A stretch of DNA of 64,000 bases from Pseudomonas sp. GM21. GTDB lineage: Bacteria > Pseudomonadota > Gammaproteobacteria > Pseudomonadales > Pseudomonadaceae. The stretch lies in the NCBI RefSeq assembly GCF_000282215.1, contig NZ_AKJS01000072.1:23104-87103 (forward strand), in the 5' to 3' direction. Of the stretch, positions 34,648-42,993 are shown one piece after another. The notes under the pieces were generated by a model. That model saw only the letters and a program-made list of their open reading frames with translations, searched no databases and was not told where the DNA came from. The position numbers were made by a program, and so were the translations under genes. The stretch's first letter is position 1. Each line of letters opens with the position of its first letter.

Positions 34648-35540
34648 TCGAATTTGATCTGCTGAAGAAAAACGAGCTGAAGTTCCGCCCAATTACCCTG
34701 GAAGGTGCGGATCTGAACTTGATTGCTGCAGCCGTTGCAGAGGTCATGCAGCTCGAATTGTCCGAAGTCCTGGTGACGGACTATCTGGACAATGTCATGA
34801 CTCTGGACATTCTGCGCAGCACGATTTATCCGCACCAGATACTTGCCAAAAAGGCGCCGCTATTAGCAGCGCTTGCGAGTGTTCCAGGCGTCCATATTAC
34901 TGAACAAACTGGTGTATTTTCCGAGGGCATGCTCGGATGGATTGCCGCCAATGCGGACGATGCAGCTGAGGCGCTTGAAAATGCCGAGATCATGACTGCA
35001 AGTATTCGCGAACGGCTGAGTAAGCGCGCCATGATTTTCTCCACCGGCGCAGAAGTGCTCAAGGGCGAAATTAAAGACACCAACAGCATCACCATTGCCG
35101 AGGCCCTGCGTGAACAGGGGTATACAGTCCAGTTCGGCGGCACGCTGCGTGATGACCAGGAGCTGATTGCAGGCTCCCTGCGCAAAGCAGTTTTCGAGGG
35201 TTACTCCCTGTTGATTACCACCGGTGGCGTAGGCGCAGAGAGTAAAGACTGCACCGTCGAAGCAGTACTTGATCTCGATACTCATGCCGCTACTCCCTAT
35301 ATCTGCACGTTCACCAAAGGCCATGGCCGGCATGTGAAGGATGGCGTGCGGATCGCGGTGGGTGAATTCGATGACGCACTGATAATTTCGCTGCCCGGCC
35401 CCAATGATGAAGTACGCAGCAGCATGCCGCTGGTGATGGAAGGGTTGAGCCTGCGACCGAGCAAGCAACAGTTCGCAGAGAAACTGGCCGCCAATCTCCG
35501 TGACCAGCTACGGAAAAAAATGCAACACCACGCGCACTGA
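34644..35540 (+). CDS. MoCF/CinA-type domain protein (module copy 1)
   Basis: The 298-residue product starts inside the end of the LarA-like gene (ATGA overlap). Residues about 128-280 form a MoCF/CinA-like domain, with STGAEVLKGEIKDTN (133-147), LRDDQELI and ITTGGVGAESKD (191-202). These are the usual molybdopterin- or nucleotide-binding motifs. The first 120 residues match nothing I recognise. CinA-type relatives act on nicotinamide-nucleotide compounds, so a role in handling the NPN cofactor is one possible reading, but a molybdopterin-related role is also possible. A paralogue follows the second LarA-like gene. Confidence 0.7.
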   Translation: MIEFDLLKKNELKFRPITLEGADLNLIAAAVAEVMQLELSEVLVTDYLDNVMTLDILRSTIYPHQILAKKAPLLAALASVPGVHITEQTGVFSEGMLGWIAANADDAAEALENAEIMTASIRERLSKRAMIFSTGAEVLKGEIKDTNSITIAEALREQGYTVQFGGTLRDDQELIAGSLRKAVFEGYSLLITTGGVGAESKDCTVEAVLDLDTHAATPYICTFTKGHGRHVKDGVRIAVGEFDDALIISLPGPNDEVRSSMPLVMEGLSLRPSKQQFAEKLAANLRDQLRKKMQHHAH

Positions 35541-35595
35541 CATCGCTACCGAAAACTCATTCCAGGCACACAAGAACAATAAGGTGAGAATGCCA

Positions 35596-36288
35596 ATGCC
35601 CAAGATCGTTCGTATGGTTGTCGAGGTGATCGAAGACCTGTGTACAGGCTGCAACCTCTGCTCGAGAGTTTGCCCTACGGCAGCGTTCACCCTGCGTGAT
35701 CGCTTGCCCAGTGAGGCCGGCACCAGCCGCATGATAGTCGAGCTGGATCACTCCGCCTGCTACAACGCACAACGCTGCCTTGAGGTATGCCCGCACGAAG
35801 CGTTGCTGATGAAGGAGCTCGACGAGCCCTTCCTGGTAGGCGCCGACATCCACGCTGCAGATCAGGCAGCGATCGAGGCACTTTGTGCAAAAACAGGAAT
35901 CCCCTCTGCAGCTCCGGTATGCCCTTGTACAGGTACCACCATGGGTGAGCTGGCCGCTGCTATTTTGCAGGGCGCCAACACACCGGAAAAACTCTCGCTG
36001 GCTACCGGCGTCAGAACAGGCTGCTCGGAACTGTGTATGCATCCGGTGCTGGTCATTCTCGCCGCAGCAGGACATGCCGACGCGCCCAAGTACCCCAAAG
36101 GCTACCAATGGTATGCCGCGGCTCCAAGCCTGTTTCAGCACGTCGGTGCTGACGGCAAGCTGCCTCAAGCCTTGAAGGATAAATACCCCGAATACCGACT
36201 GGATGAAGAGATTGCCGATCTCGGTCGCTTGCGTGCACTCAGTGCTATTCAGATACCTGCCAATGATGAAGCGGGAGAGAGCAAATGA
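35596..36288 (+). CDS. Ferredoxin with BFD-like domain (module copy 2), second cluster with three Cys
   Basis: The 230-residue product (start at the second ATG, spaced from AAGGTGAG) resembles the module copy 1 ferredoxin. The first cluster is complete (C16/19/22/26). In the second, one cysteine is Ala58, leaving C55, C61 and C65, which suggests a [3Fe-4S] cluster. The BFD-like motif is C109-x-C111 ... C143-x3-C147. Its stop overlaps the start of the next LarA-like gene, indicating a common product. It is longer than copy 1, with a distinct C-terminal tail. Confidence 0.8.
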   Translation: MPKIVRMVVEVIEDLCTGCNLCSRVCPTAAFTLRDRLPSEAGTSRMIVELDHSACYNAQRCLEVCPHEALLMKELDEPFLVGADIHAADQAAIEALCAKTGIPSAAPVCPCTGTTMGELAAAILQGANTPEKLSLATGVRTGCSELCMHPVLVILAAAGHADAPKYPKGYQWYAAAPSLFQHVGADGKLPQALKDKYPEYRLDEEIADLGRLRALSAIQIPANDEAGESK

Positions 36289-37718
36289 CGCAACAATTGA
36301 CGCCTTCCTTAGCCGAAAAATTGCTACCCGGCGAGCTGTTCACGACATGGAATGGTCGTACTCCAGCAACCACTATTGCCATGCGTGCTGCCGATTTACC
36401 TGGCATGCAGGCCTTGCCAATTCGCGAGTTGGTGCCGTGGTTGCCAGAGCCCCTGTGGTCAGCCGACCCTGCTTATGGAAAAACTGATCTTGAGCTCATC
36501 CGCAAAGCCGCACGCGAGCGGGTGCAGGCCATGGATTGGTCGAAGATCAAAGCCCGCAGCCGTGTGAATGTACTTGCCAACCCCCACGGTTTTTTCATGG
36601 CTGGTGAGTCTTACGTGGTGATGCTGGAAGAAATCGTCGCGCATATTCAGCAAACCCGAAATGCGCGAGTAAAACTCTGTATCGCAGAATCCATGGGGCA
36701 CATTGAGAACGCTGACTGGGTCAAAACCTACAACCTCGAAGAGCGCTTCGAAAAAGTTGTCGAAGTACCCCAATGCGGTGCAGGCATTGAAGTCGATACG
36801 CAGCTCGGCAAGTTCTGGCTGATGCAGCCGCTGTTCAATGCGGACTTTTTTGTCCACACCCACATCACCGAAATGCGTGAAGCTTACATTCACAGGATGC
36901 GCGATCGTCTGGTGAAACCTTTCGGTATGTCCTACGTACGCCTGGAAACACGCTCGGCCTACCACTTCGGATACGGTCCACGCACCGGGCAATTGATTTC
37001 CCGCCTGATCTTCGACAGCGATTTCATTCAACAGCGCTATGCCGGCAGCGTTGTCCTGGACATGACTCCCGAGGGCGTCATCGGTGTTGAGGGCGACTTC
37101 GATCTACTGGCATTGGACCGGCGTATCACAGAGCGTACGTTGCGCAATTACGGCGTTGTATTTGGCCTGCTGTCGGAAATAGATGAGTGCGTTGCAATCC
37201 TCGATAGCCAGTACCCAAGTATCTACACCTACAGCGGTGGCGTGATCCTTAATAGCCTGTACTACGCCGATGTCGACTATTTTGACCTGGATAATCTGGC
37301 GGCCTACAACGGACCGGAGGCTGCAACCCGTGAGTCGGGCCTGGTATATGGCCGTAACAAGGCCATCAAGGCACTGGTGGTCAATTACATGACCGGCGGC
37401 CTGCCACAAACGCCGACCCTGCAGAAACAGCCCTCCTACGTTGTCGGCAAAGACATGTACAGCTGGGTAGTCAATGACCCCTCCAATACCTATGCAGAAG
37501 ATTGCATCACCTACAGCCCGGATCTTCCCAGTGCAGTAGCCGCCGCGTGCGCGCAGGCCGGCACCGACAAAGTGTTTGCATTCGACAACACCCAAGGGGC
37601 GTTCCGGGTTTCCGAGTCCCTGGCGAAGCTATTGCTGGAGCGAGCGCCAAAGGTTCGCGATGAAGTGTTGAACCACCGCCTGCCCAAGTGGCTCGCACAG
37701 CGCCGGCCGGTGATATAG
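36285..37718 (+). CDS. Divergent LarA-like (nickel-pincer nucleotide) protein, copy 2
   Basis: The 477-residue product is a paralogue of the protein at 33217, with the conserved pattern H191, H193, H203, K211 and H227. K211 to H227 keeps the 16-residue spacing of LarA Lys184-His200. It also keeps a His at H139 (ESMGHIEN) near the place of LarA His108, which copy 1 lacks. The two may form a heteromer in which one subunit is catalytic. HGF at residues 101-103 replaces the LarA SDHTRP motif in both copies. Assignment as NPN protein rests on these motifs and on the neighbouring lar genes. Confidence 0.62.
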   Translation: MTQQLTPSLAEKLLPGELFTTWNGRTPATTIAMRAADLPGMQALPIRELVPWLPEPLWSADPAYGKTDLELIRKAARERVQAMDWSKIKARSRVNVLANPHGFFMAGESYVVMLEEIVAHIQQTRNARVKLCIAESMGHIENADWVKTYNLEERFEKVVEVPQCGAGIEVDTQLGKFWLMQPLFNADFFVHTHITEMREAYIHRMRDRLVKPFGMSYVRLETRSAYHFGYGPRTGQLISRLIFDSDFIQQRYAGSVVLDMTPEGVIGVEGDFDLLALDRRITERTLRNYGVVFGLLSEIDECVAILDSQYPSIYTYSGGVILNSLYYADVDYFDLDNLAAYNGPEAATRESGLVYGRNKAIKALVVNYMTGGLPQTPTLQKQPSYVVGKDMYSWVVNDPSNTYAEDCITYSPDLPSAVAAACAQAGTDKVFAFDNTQGAFRVSESLAKLLLERAPKVRDEVLNHRLPKWLAQRRPVI

Positions 37719-37728
37719 GGAGAGATAC

Positions 37729-38685
37729 ATGACTGACGTACAACTGCTGGACAAGACCGAACTCTGGGTACGTGGCGTCACCGTCCGAGATGCCGACCTA
37801 CCTTCGTTGGCTCGCGCCATGGCCCTGGCGCTATCGCTGCCTGCCGACAAGATTTTTGTTACCGATGTAGGTGCCGAACATGTGTGCTTCGACGTGCTGC
37901 TGCCCAGCTTGAAACTGGAGGACTTTACCGGCAAGCAAGCGCAGATTCTTGAGCTGTTCCGGCATATTCCAGGGATCACAGTCGCTGCCGATGCCGCGAT
38001 TCACTCCGAGGGCATCCTTGGCCTGATCGGTGCACCCAGCGATCAGGTGAGCACCATTCTCAGTGAAGCTGTTCGGATGGAAACGGCAGTGAAGGACTAC
38101 TCAGCCAAACGCGTTGCCGTGGTATCAACCGGAGCCGAACTGGTAGATGGGCGCGTTCACGATACCAATTACGAAGCCGTGGCCGAGATTCTGGGTGCGG
38201 CCGGCTATGAGGTGAAACACGCCGGTACCGTGAGCGACGACCTGCAAGCCATTGCGGGCCGGGTTTCGCGAATTTCCGGTGAAGGTTTTGGTTTGATTAT
38301 CACTACCGGTGGTGTCGGGGCCGAGGCCAAAGATAAAACCATCGAAGCTCTGACCCTGCTGGACCCTGATATTGCAACTGCACCGCTTGCCCACTTTCAG
38401 GTTGGCCACGGTCGACATGTAAAAAACGCTATCCGCATCGGTATTGCTCAAGTCGGCTATAGCCGTGTCGTCGCCCTGCCCGGCCCAACCCATGAGGTGC
38501 GCCTGGCACTGCCGATTCTGCGTGACGGCTTGAACACTGGCGGGGACAACGCTGAAGTCAACAACGCGCAATTGATAGAACGTATCGCTGTGGCACTGCG
38601 TGCCGTACTTCCCCAAAGCACGCACCAACACAGTTCTGCTCACGGCTTCGTACGTTCGACCGATCCCGGTCAGGCAGGAGCTTGA
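37729..38685 (+). CDS. MoCF/CinA-type domain protein (module copy 2)
   Basis: The 318-residue product is a paralogue of the one at 34644. The MoCF motifs are STGAELVDGRVHDTN (133-147) and ITTGGVGAEAKDKT further on, with the GHGRHVKN and LPGPTHEVR stretches also shared. The N-terminal 120 residues again have no recognised domain but share a pattern with copy 1. The gene closes the second module and lies directly before nadD. The repeated occurrence after each LarA-like gene makes it a likely accessory for that subunit. Confidence 0.7.
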   Translation: MTDVQLLDKTELWVRGVTVRDADLPSLARAMALALSLPADKIFVTDVGAEHVCFDVLLPSLKLEDFTGKQAQILELFRHIPGITVAADAAIHSEGILGLIGAPSDQVSTILSEAVRMETAVKDYSAKRVAVVSTGAELVDGRVHDTNYEAVAEILGAAGYEVKHAGTVSDDLQAIAGRVSRISGEGFGLIITTGGVGAEAKDKTIEALTLLDPDIATAPLAHFQVGHGRHVKNAIRIGIAQVGYSRVVALPGPTHEVRLALPILRDGLNTGGDNAEVNNAQLIERIAVALRAVLPQSTHQHSSAHGFVRSTDPGQAGA

Positions 38686-38689
38686 ACCC

Positions 38690-39352
38690 ATGCGTATCGG
38701 TATCTACGGCGGCACCTTCAACCCTATCCACCTGGGGCATCTGTCGCTGGCACAAACAGCCCTCGAAAGCCTTGAACTGGACCTGGTTGTTTTCGTCCCG
38801 GCAGGTATCCCACCGCTCAAAGGCACCGACAACCTGGTCAGTGCCGAACATCGATTGCACATGGTCCAGTTGGCGATTGCCGGCAGCTCCCGCTTTTGCA
38901 TTAGCGACTTTGAAATTTGCCGTGCACAGAAGTCCTTCACCCTGGATACCGTGCGCCATCTGGTTCAACAGTTTCCTGCTGGAAGTGAGTTCTTCTTCAT
39001 TCTTGGCGATGACTGTATGGCCAATCTGCACCGCTGGAAAGGCATCGATGAACTGCGTGAACACGTGACGTTCGCCCGAGCCCGGCGAACCGGCAGTAAT
39101 GTGCCGGCACCAACATCTGCGCTACTGACCATTGAAATGCCGCTTCTGGACATCTCATCTACGCAACTGCGCCAGCGCTTGAACACCGGAAAACCGGCCG
39201 ATGACTTGACCCTGTCGAGCGTCGCCCAATACATACAGCAACATCACTTGTACCGCCCTTCGGTAGACAGCAATACGGAGAACAATAAAAATGAACCCGA
39301 CTCAACAATCACCCATGCCCAAATCTCCCACGCTCATACCGCTGCTGGATGA
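38690..39352 (+). CDS. nadD: Nicotinate-nucleotide adenylyltransferase (NadD-like)
   Basis: The 220-residue product has the nucleotidyltransferase motif GGTFNPIHLGHL (residues 7-18) and the later DISSTQLRQRL. NadD makes nicotinic acid adenine dinucleotide (NaAD) from NaMN and ATP. NaAD is the substrate LarB uses for NPN synthesis, which fits this position before larE and larB. It is probably an extra copy, because a housekeeping nadD is normally in the nadD-rsfS locus. Its C-terminal tail runs 62 bases into the larE reading frame. Confidence 0.88.
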   Translation: MRIGIYGGTFNPIHLGHLSLAQTALESLELDLVVFVPAGIPPLKGTDNLVSAEHRLHMVQLAIAGSSRFCISDFEICRAQKSFTLDTVRHLVQQFPAGSEFFFILGDDCMANLHRWKGIDELREHVTFARARRTGSNVPAPTSALLTIEMPLLDISSTQLRQRLNTGKPADDLTLSSVAQYIQQHHLYRPSVDSNTENNKNEPDSTITHAQISHAHTAAG

Positions 39353-40163
39353 ACAACTGCGCCTGCAACCGCTGCGCGAACTGCTGGCGACCATCAGCCC
39401 TAGGGTCATAGCCTGCAGCGGCGGTATCGACAGCCTGTTACTGGCGACCATTGCCCATCGGCAAAATCCCGCTACGACTGTCGTAGCCCATGCGCTCAGT
39501 CCCGCAGTTCCCACAGAGGCGACTGCCCGGGTCAAGGAATGGGCACTTCGTGAGGGCTGGAACCTGCAGCTGGTGTCCTCCGGTGAGTTTCAAAGCGAGG
39601 ACTATCTAAGCAACCCGGTAAACCGCTGCTACCACTGCAAAAGTCATCTCTACAGCAGCCTCGAACAACTCGCCGCCAACAATACTGGCGGTGCGACGCT
39701 GCTCAGTGGTGCCAACCTGGACGACCTCGGCGAATATCGACCGGGGTTGATCGCCGCCGCCGAAAACGCGGTGCGCCACCCCTACATTGAAGCCAGCATC
39801 GGCAAACAGATGATCCGCGCGATTGCACGCCACCTGCACCTGCCCTTTGCCGAACTCCCCGCCTCGCCGTGCCTGGCCAGTCGTCTCTACACCGGCACAC
39901 GCGTGACCGCTGAACGCCTCAAGGCGATCGAGCTGGGCGAAACCCTGATTCGCCAAAGCACGGGGATTGAGGTCGTGCGCTGCCGAATCAGAGAAAACCA
40001 AATGTTCATTGAAACAGGCGCGGACGATCGCGAACGGATTTCCACCGAGCTGCTTGGAACAATCTGCGCAGCAGTGCGTCTGGTAGAACCCGAGATCTCC
40101 ACCGTGGAACTCGACGCCGAACCCTACCGCTCCGGCCGCGCATTTCTGGTATCGCAATCATGA
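39291..40163 (+). CDS. larE: ATP-dependent sulfur transferase LarE
   Basis: The 290-residue product is a PP-loop enzyme with SGGIDS at residues 43-48. LarE adds sulfur atoms to the pyridinium dicarboxylate nucleotide during NPN synthesis, using ATP to activate a carboxylate. Cysteines C113 and C116 (RCYHCK) and C194 (SPCLASR) are at positions consistent with LarE sulfur-donor or Fe-S sites. The start may be the ATG at 39291 or at 39315, and both overlap the nadD tail. It overlaps larB by 4 bases. Confidence 0.9.
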   Translation: MNPTQQSPMPKSPTLIPLLDEQLRLQPLRELLATISPRVIACSGGIDSLLLATIAHRQNPATTVVAHALSPAVPTEATARVKEWALREGWNLQLVSSGEFQSEDYLSNPVNRCYHCKSHLYSSLEQLAANNTGGATLLSGANLDDLGEYRPGLIAAAENAVRHPYIEASIGKQMIRAIARHLHLPFAELPASPCLASRLYTGTRVTAERLKAIELGETLIRQSTGIEVVRCRIRENQMFIETGADDRERISTELLGTICAAVRLVEPEISTVELDAEPYRSGRAFLVSQS

Positions 40164-40825
40164 AAACTGTCTATGACTACCAACGTCGTGAGCGACTGGG
40201 CATGCCTGAAGCGATTTTTTGCGAAGGCAAGGATGTCGACTCGCTCGACAGAATAATCGAAGAGCTGGCTGGCAGTCCCGAACACCCGGTGCTGTTCACT
40301 CGCCTTCAACAAGCCCAGTTCAACCAACTCACCCCTACCCTTGCCGCCCTGCTCGATTACGACAGCCTGTCTGCCACCGGGGTCTTGCATGGCGCGCTGC
40401 CCCAGCGCCCCGGCAAGGTTGCAGTGGTCACCGCCGGCACCTCGGATTTACGGGTTGCACTGGAGGCCACACGCACCTTGGGCTTCATGGGTGTCGACTA
40501 CACCCTGGTCAGCGATGTCGGCGTTGCCGGTATCTGGCGCCTGCTTGAGCGTGTCGAAGACATCAAACACCACGACGTCATTATCGTCGCGGCCGGCATG
40601 GATGCAGCCCTGCCTACCGTCATGGCCGGCCTGGTGGGTAAATGCGTCATCGGTGTTCCCACCTCGGTTGGATATGGCGTGGCCGCCGGTGGGCAAACGG
40701 CATTGAATGCGATGCTCGCCAGCTGTGGACAAGGTGTGCTGGTCACCAACATCGACAACGGATTCGGCGCGGCCTGTGCGGCTGTGCGCATCCTCAATGC
40801 ATTTAATCCGGTGTCATCGATATGA
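40160..40825 (+). CDS. larB: Pyridinium-3,5-biscarboxylic acid mononucleotide synthase LarB
   Basis: The 221-residue product matches LarB, which carboxylates and hydrolyses NaAD in the first step of NPN synthesis. The C-terminal half is PurE-like, with VVTAGTSDLRVALEATRTLG, the glycine-rich GVPTSVGYG, and SCGQGVLVTNIDNGFGAACA. The cysteine in LASCGQG and the acidic/nucleotide region agree with LarB active-site patterns. It overlaps larE and larC at both ends, indicating one translation-coupled set. Confidence 0.9.
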   Translation: MKTVYDYQRRERLGMPEAIFCEGKDVDSLDRIIEELAGSPEHPVLFTRLQQAQFNQLTPTLAALLDYDSLSATGVLHGALPQRPGKVAVVTAGTSDLRVALEATRTLGFMGVDYTLVSDVGVAGIWRLLERVEDIKHHDVIIVAAGMDAALPTVMAGLVGKCVIGVPTSVGYGVAAGGQTALNAMLASCGQGVLVTNIDNGFGAACAAVRILNAFNPVSSI

Positions 40826-42375
40826 ACCAGACCTCCATCGTATTGCGCACCCCATCCGGGCTGAGCGGTGACATGCTGGTGACCGGTCTCAGTCGCCTCG
40901 CCAATGTGTCGGATCAGCAACTGAGCGACATGCTCGACAGCATCGGGCTCGATAGCCTGCATGGCGTGCTGTCAGTCAAACCGCATATCGTCAAAGGCAT
41001 TTCCGGCTGGCACGCTCACATTGACTTGCCCCAGGAGCATGCTCACCGAACCCTGCAGACCATTCTCGATTTGATCGACGCCAGCCAAATGGAACCGGCA
41101 GCCAAGCAACTGGCTGCGCAGACGTTCATTTACCTTGGCAAGGCTGAAGCGAAAATCCACAACATCGACCTCGAGAAAATCGCCTTTCACGAGGTCGGTG
41201 CGCTCGATAGCATTCTGGATATTTGCCTCAGCGCTGCGCTATTCACCCAGATTGCCCCGGCCAACTTTTATTGCAGCCCCCTGCCCGTATGCGACGGAGT
41301 GATTCGTTGCGAGCACGGTGTACTCGCAAGTCCGGCGCCCGCGGTGCAAGAGATGTTGCGCAATGTGCCTGTTTACGGCATTCCATCGCGCGGTGAAACG
41401 ATCACGCCAACCGCCATGGCATTCCTGCAAGCCGCCGGGGCGCAGTTCGGCCTCTGGCCAGAGGCCCAGGTTCAGGATGTGGTGCGTTCATATGGTGGTC
41501 GTGTTTTGCACGGCGTACCCAACGGCGCAATATTTTGCCTGGTTGAAGAGCCAGCACCGGCCATTGTGTCTGCGCCATCCATTACCGAACAACTCTTTGC
41601 CGGTGTCAGCGGTGAATTCCGCGCCGTCGTCGAAAGTACCGAAGACGGTATTGTCGCCGGGCTTGGCTTGCTGGACCCAACCCTGGCTCCGGCCAACGCC
41701 GGCCGCTGGCGAGTGATGGCCAGCGAAGGCCAACAGGTCGCAGCCGGCACGGTACTCGTTGAAATCACTGGCAGCGCCGCAGAAATCGGCATTGCCGAAG
41801 ACTATGTGGTGGGTCCGCTGGGCTTTGCCAGCGGCATCGCAACCCGCGCCGCCGTCTTCAAGGCGGCCTGCCCTCAAGGCCTGTCGATTGCCTGCGGTGG
41901 CTGGAAGAAGCTGCCCGCCGCGTTGAAGCCGACACTACGTGCCGGCCTGGCCGCCGTAGGCTTGTTGCCCCGTCTGGTCGAAGGCGACTTTGTCTACGTC
42001 AATAAAAACTCGGTCACCATGCTCGGCGGCGTTGCCGACGCGATACGGGCAGGCATCGCGGTAGGTCACGGCCCCGTAGCGGTCCAAGTCAAGACAGTCG
42101 AGGAAGCCTTGTTCGCGGCCACCACCGGTGCCGGCGTGATCATGGTCGATACCGGCAATCTCGACGATCTGGGTGCTATTGACCGGGCCTTATGCGATGC
42201 CAATCTGCGCACCGCAATCACCTTGGCCTTTGGTGGCGGTGTGCGTCTTGAAGACCTGCACACCGCCCAGCAATTAGGCGCACAAGCCGTCGATGTCGGC
42301 CGCGCCATTCTCGATGCACCTTTGCTTGATCTACGCCTTCGCGTGATCGCACAAAATACAACAACCCAGTCTTAA
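40822..42375 (+). CDS. larC: LarC1-like protein fused to a NadC-like domain
   Basis: The 517-residue product has two parts. Residues about 1-240 resemble LarC1, with SGDML (15-19) and AFHEVGALDS (121-130). Residues about 255-510 resemble the quinolinate phosphoribosyltransferase (NadC/ModD) fold, with GEFRAVVESTEDGIVAG, FASGIATRA (335-343) and GGVRLEDL. Several expected NadC active-site positions differ: RKT corresponds to WKK (361-363), the HR pair keeps R384 but not the His, and IKDNH reads VNKNS. The typical LarC2 CTP-using nickel-insertion half is missing, so the NadC-like domain may replace or assist it. The fusion is continuous in frame. Confidence 0.8.
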   Translation: MNQTSIVLRTPSGLSGDMLVTGLSRLANVSDQQLSDMLDSIGLDSLHGVLSVKPHIVKGISGWHAHIDLPQEHAHRTLQTILDLIDASQMEPAAKQLAAQTFIYLGKAEAKIHNIDLEKIAFHEVGALDSILDICLSAALFTQIAPANFYCSPLPVCDGVIRCEHGVLASPAPAVQEMLRNVPVYGIPSRGETITPTAMAFLQAAGAQFGLWPEAQVQDVVRSYGGRVLHGVPNGAIFCLVEEPAPAIVSAPSITEQLFAGVSGEFRAVVESTEDGIVAGLGLLDPTLAPANAGRWRVMASEGQQVAAGTVLVEITGSAAEIGIAEDYVVGPLGFASGIATRAAVFKAACPQGLSIACGGWKKLPAALKPTLRAGLAAVGLLPRLVEGDFVYVNKNSVTMLGGVADAIRAGIAVGHGPVAVQVKTVEEALFAATTGAGVIMVDTGNLDDLGAIDRALCDANLRTAITLAFGGGVRLEDLHTAQQLGAQAVDVGRAILDAPLLDLRLRVIAQNTTTQS

Positions 42376-42386
42376 TTGGAGCCAAC

Positions 42387-42962
42387 ATGCGCTTACTAAC
42401 CAAACTGTTCTCTGCTGCTGTTCTGTTCGTTCCAGCGGTGGCATTTGCCCACCCGGGCCATGACGCCTCAGGCGCACTTGCTGGGTTGTCACATCCTCTG
42501 ACGGGGCTAGATCATCTACTGGCAATGCTTGCCGTCGGCTTATGGGCATCCCAGCAAAAAGGCAATTTACGCTGGGCTCTGCCAGTGACATTCGTCGCGA
42601 TGATGCTCGTTGGCGGATGGCTCGGCTTTGAAGGATTGAACATTCCTTACCTTGAAACCGGTATCGCCACTTCAGTCTTGGCACTGGGGCTGTTGGTGTC
42701 AGTGGCACTGCGCCCGCCAGTAGGGCTGGCCGTTGCCATGACCGCGCTTTTTGCAATGGCTCATGGTGTAGCTCACGGGCTTGAACTGCCAACCCAGGCT
42801 AGCCCATGGTCTTATGCAACAGGCTTTGTTTGCGCAACCAGCGCCCTGCATGCGCTGGGTTATGCCGCTGCTCGAGCACTGCCACAAGCGGCAGCGCCCC
42901 TCGTGCGCCTGGCCGGCATGCTGTCGGCAGCTGCTGGCGTGTGGTTGTTGGCTGGCGCGTAA
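42387..42962 (+). CDS. HupE/UreJ-type nickel permease
   Basis: The 191-residue product begins with a signal-like helix ending FAHPGHDAS, followed by the family motif HPLTGLDHLLAMLAVGLW (about 35-52). About six membrane helices are visible, with further conserved His in MAHGVAHGLEL. HupE/UreJ proteins import nickel for hydrogenase or urease. No such enzymes are present here, so this copy most likely supplies nickel for the NPN cofactor. It follows larC by 11 bases. Confidence 0.88.
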   Translation: MRLLTKLFSAAVLFVPAVAFAHPGHDASGALAGLSHPLTGLDHLLAMLAVGLWASQQKGNLRWALPVTFVAMMLVGGWLGFEGLNIPYLETGIATSVLALGLLVSVALRPPVGLAVAMTALFAMAHGVAHGLELPTQASPWSYATGFVCATSALHALGYAAARALPQAAAPLVRLAGMLSAAAGVWLLAGA

Positions 42963-42993
42963 TCCCTCGCCCTTCACGGAAAAAGGAGCTGAC

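Noticed and set aside
33217..37718. Calling the two LarA-like genes lactate racemase
   Set aside because: Similarity to LarA is remote, key stretches differ (HGF in place of SDHTRP), and the Fe-S and MoCF neighbours do not fit a simple racemase.
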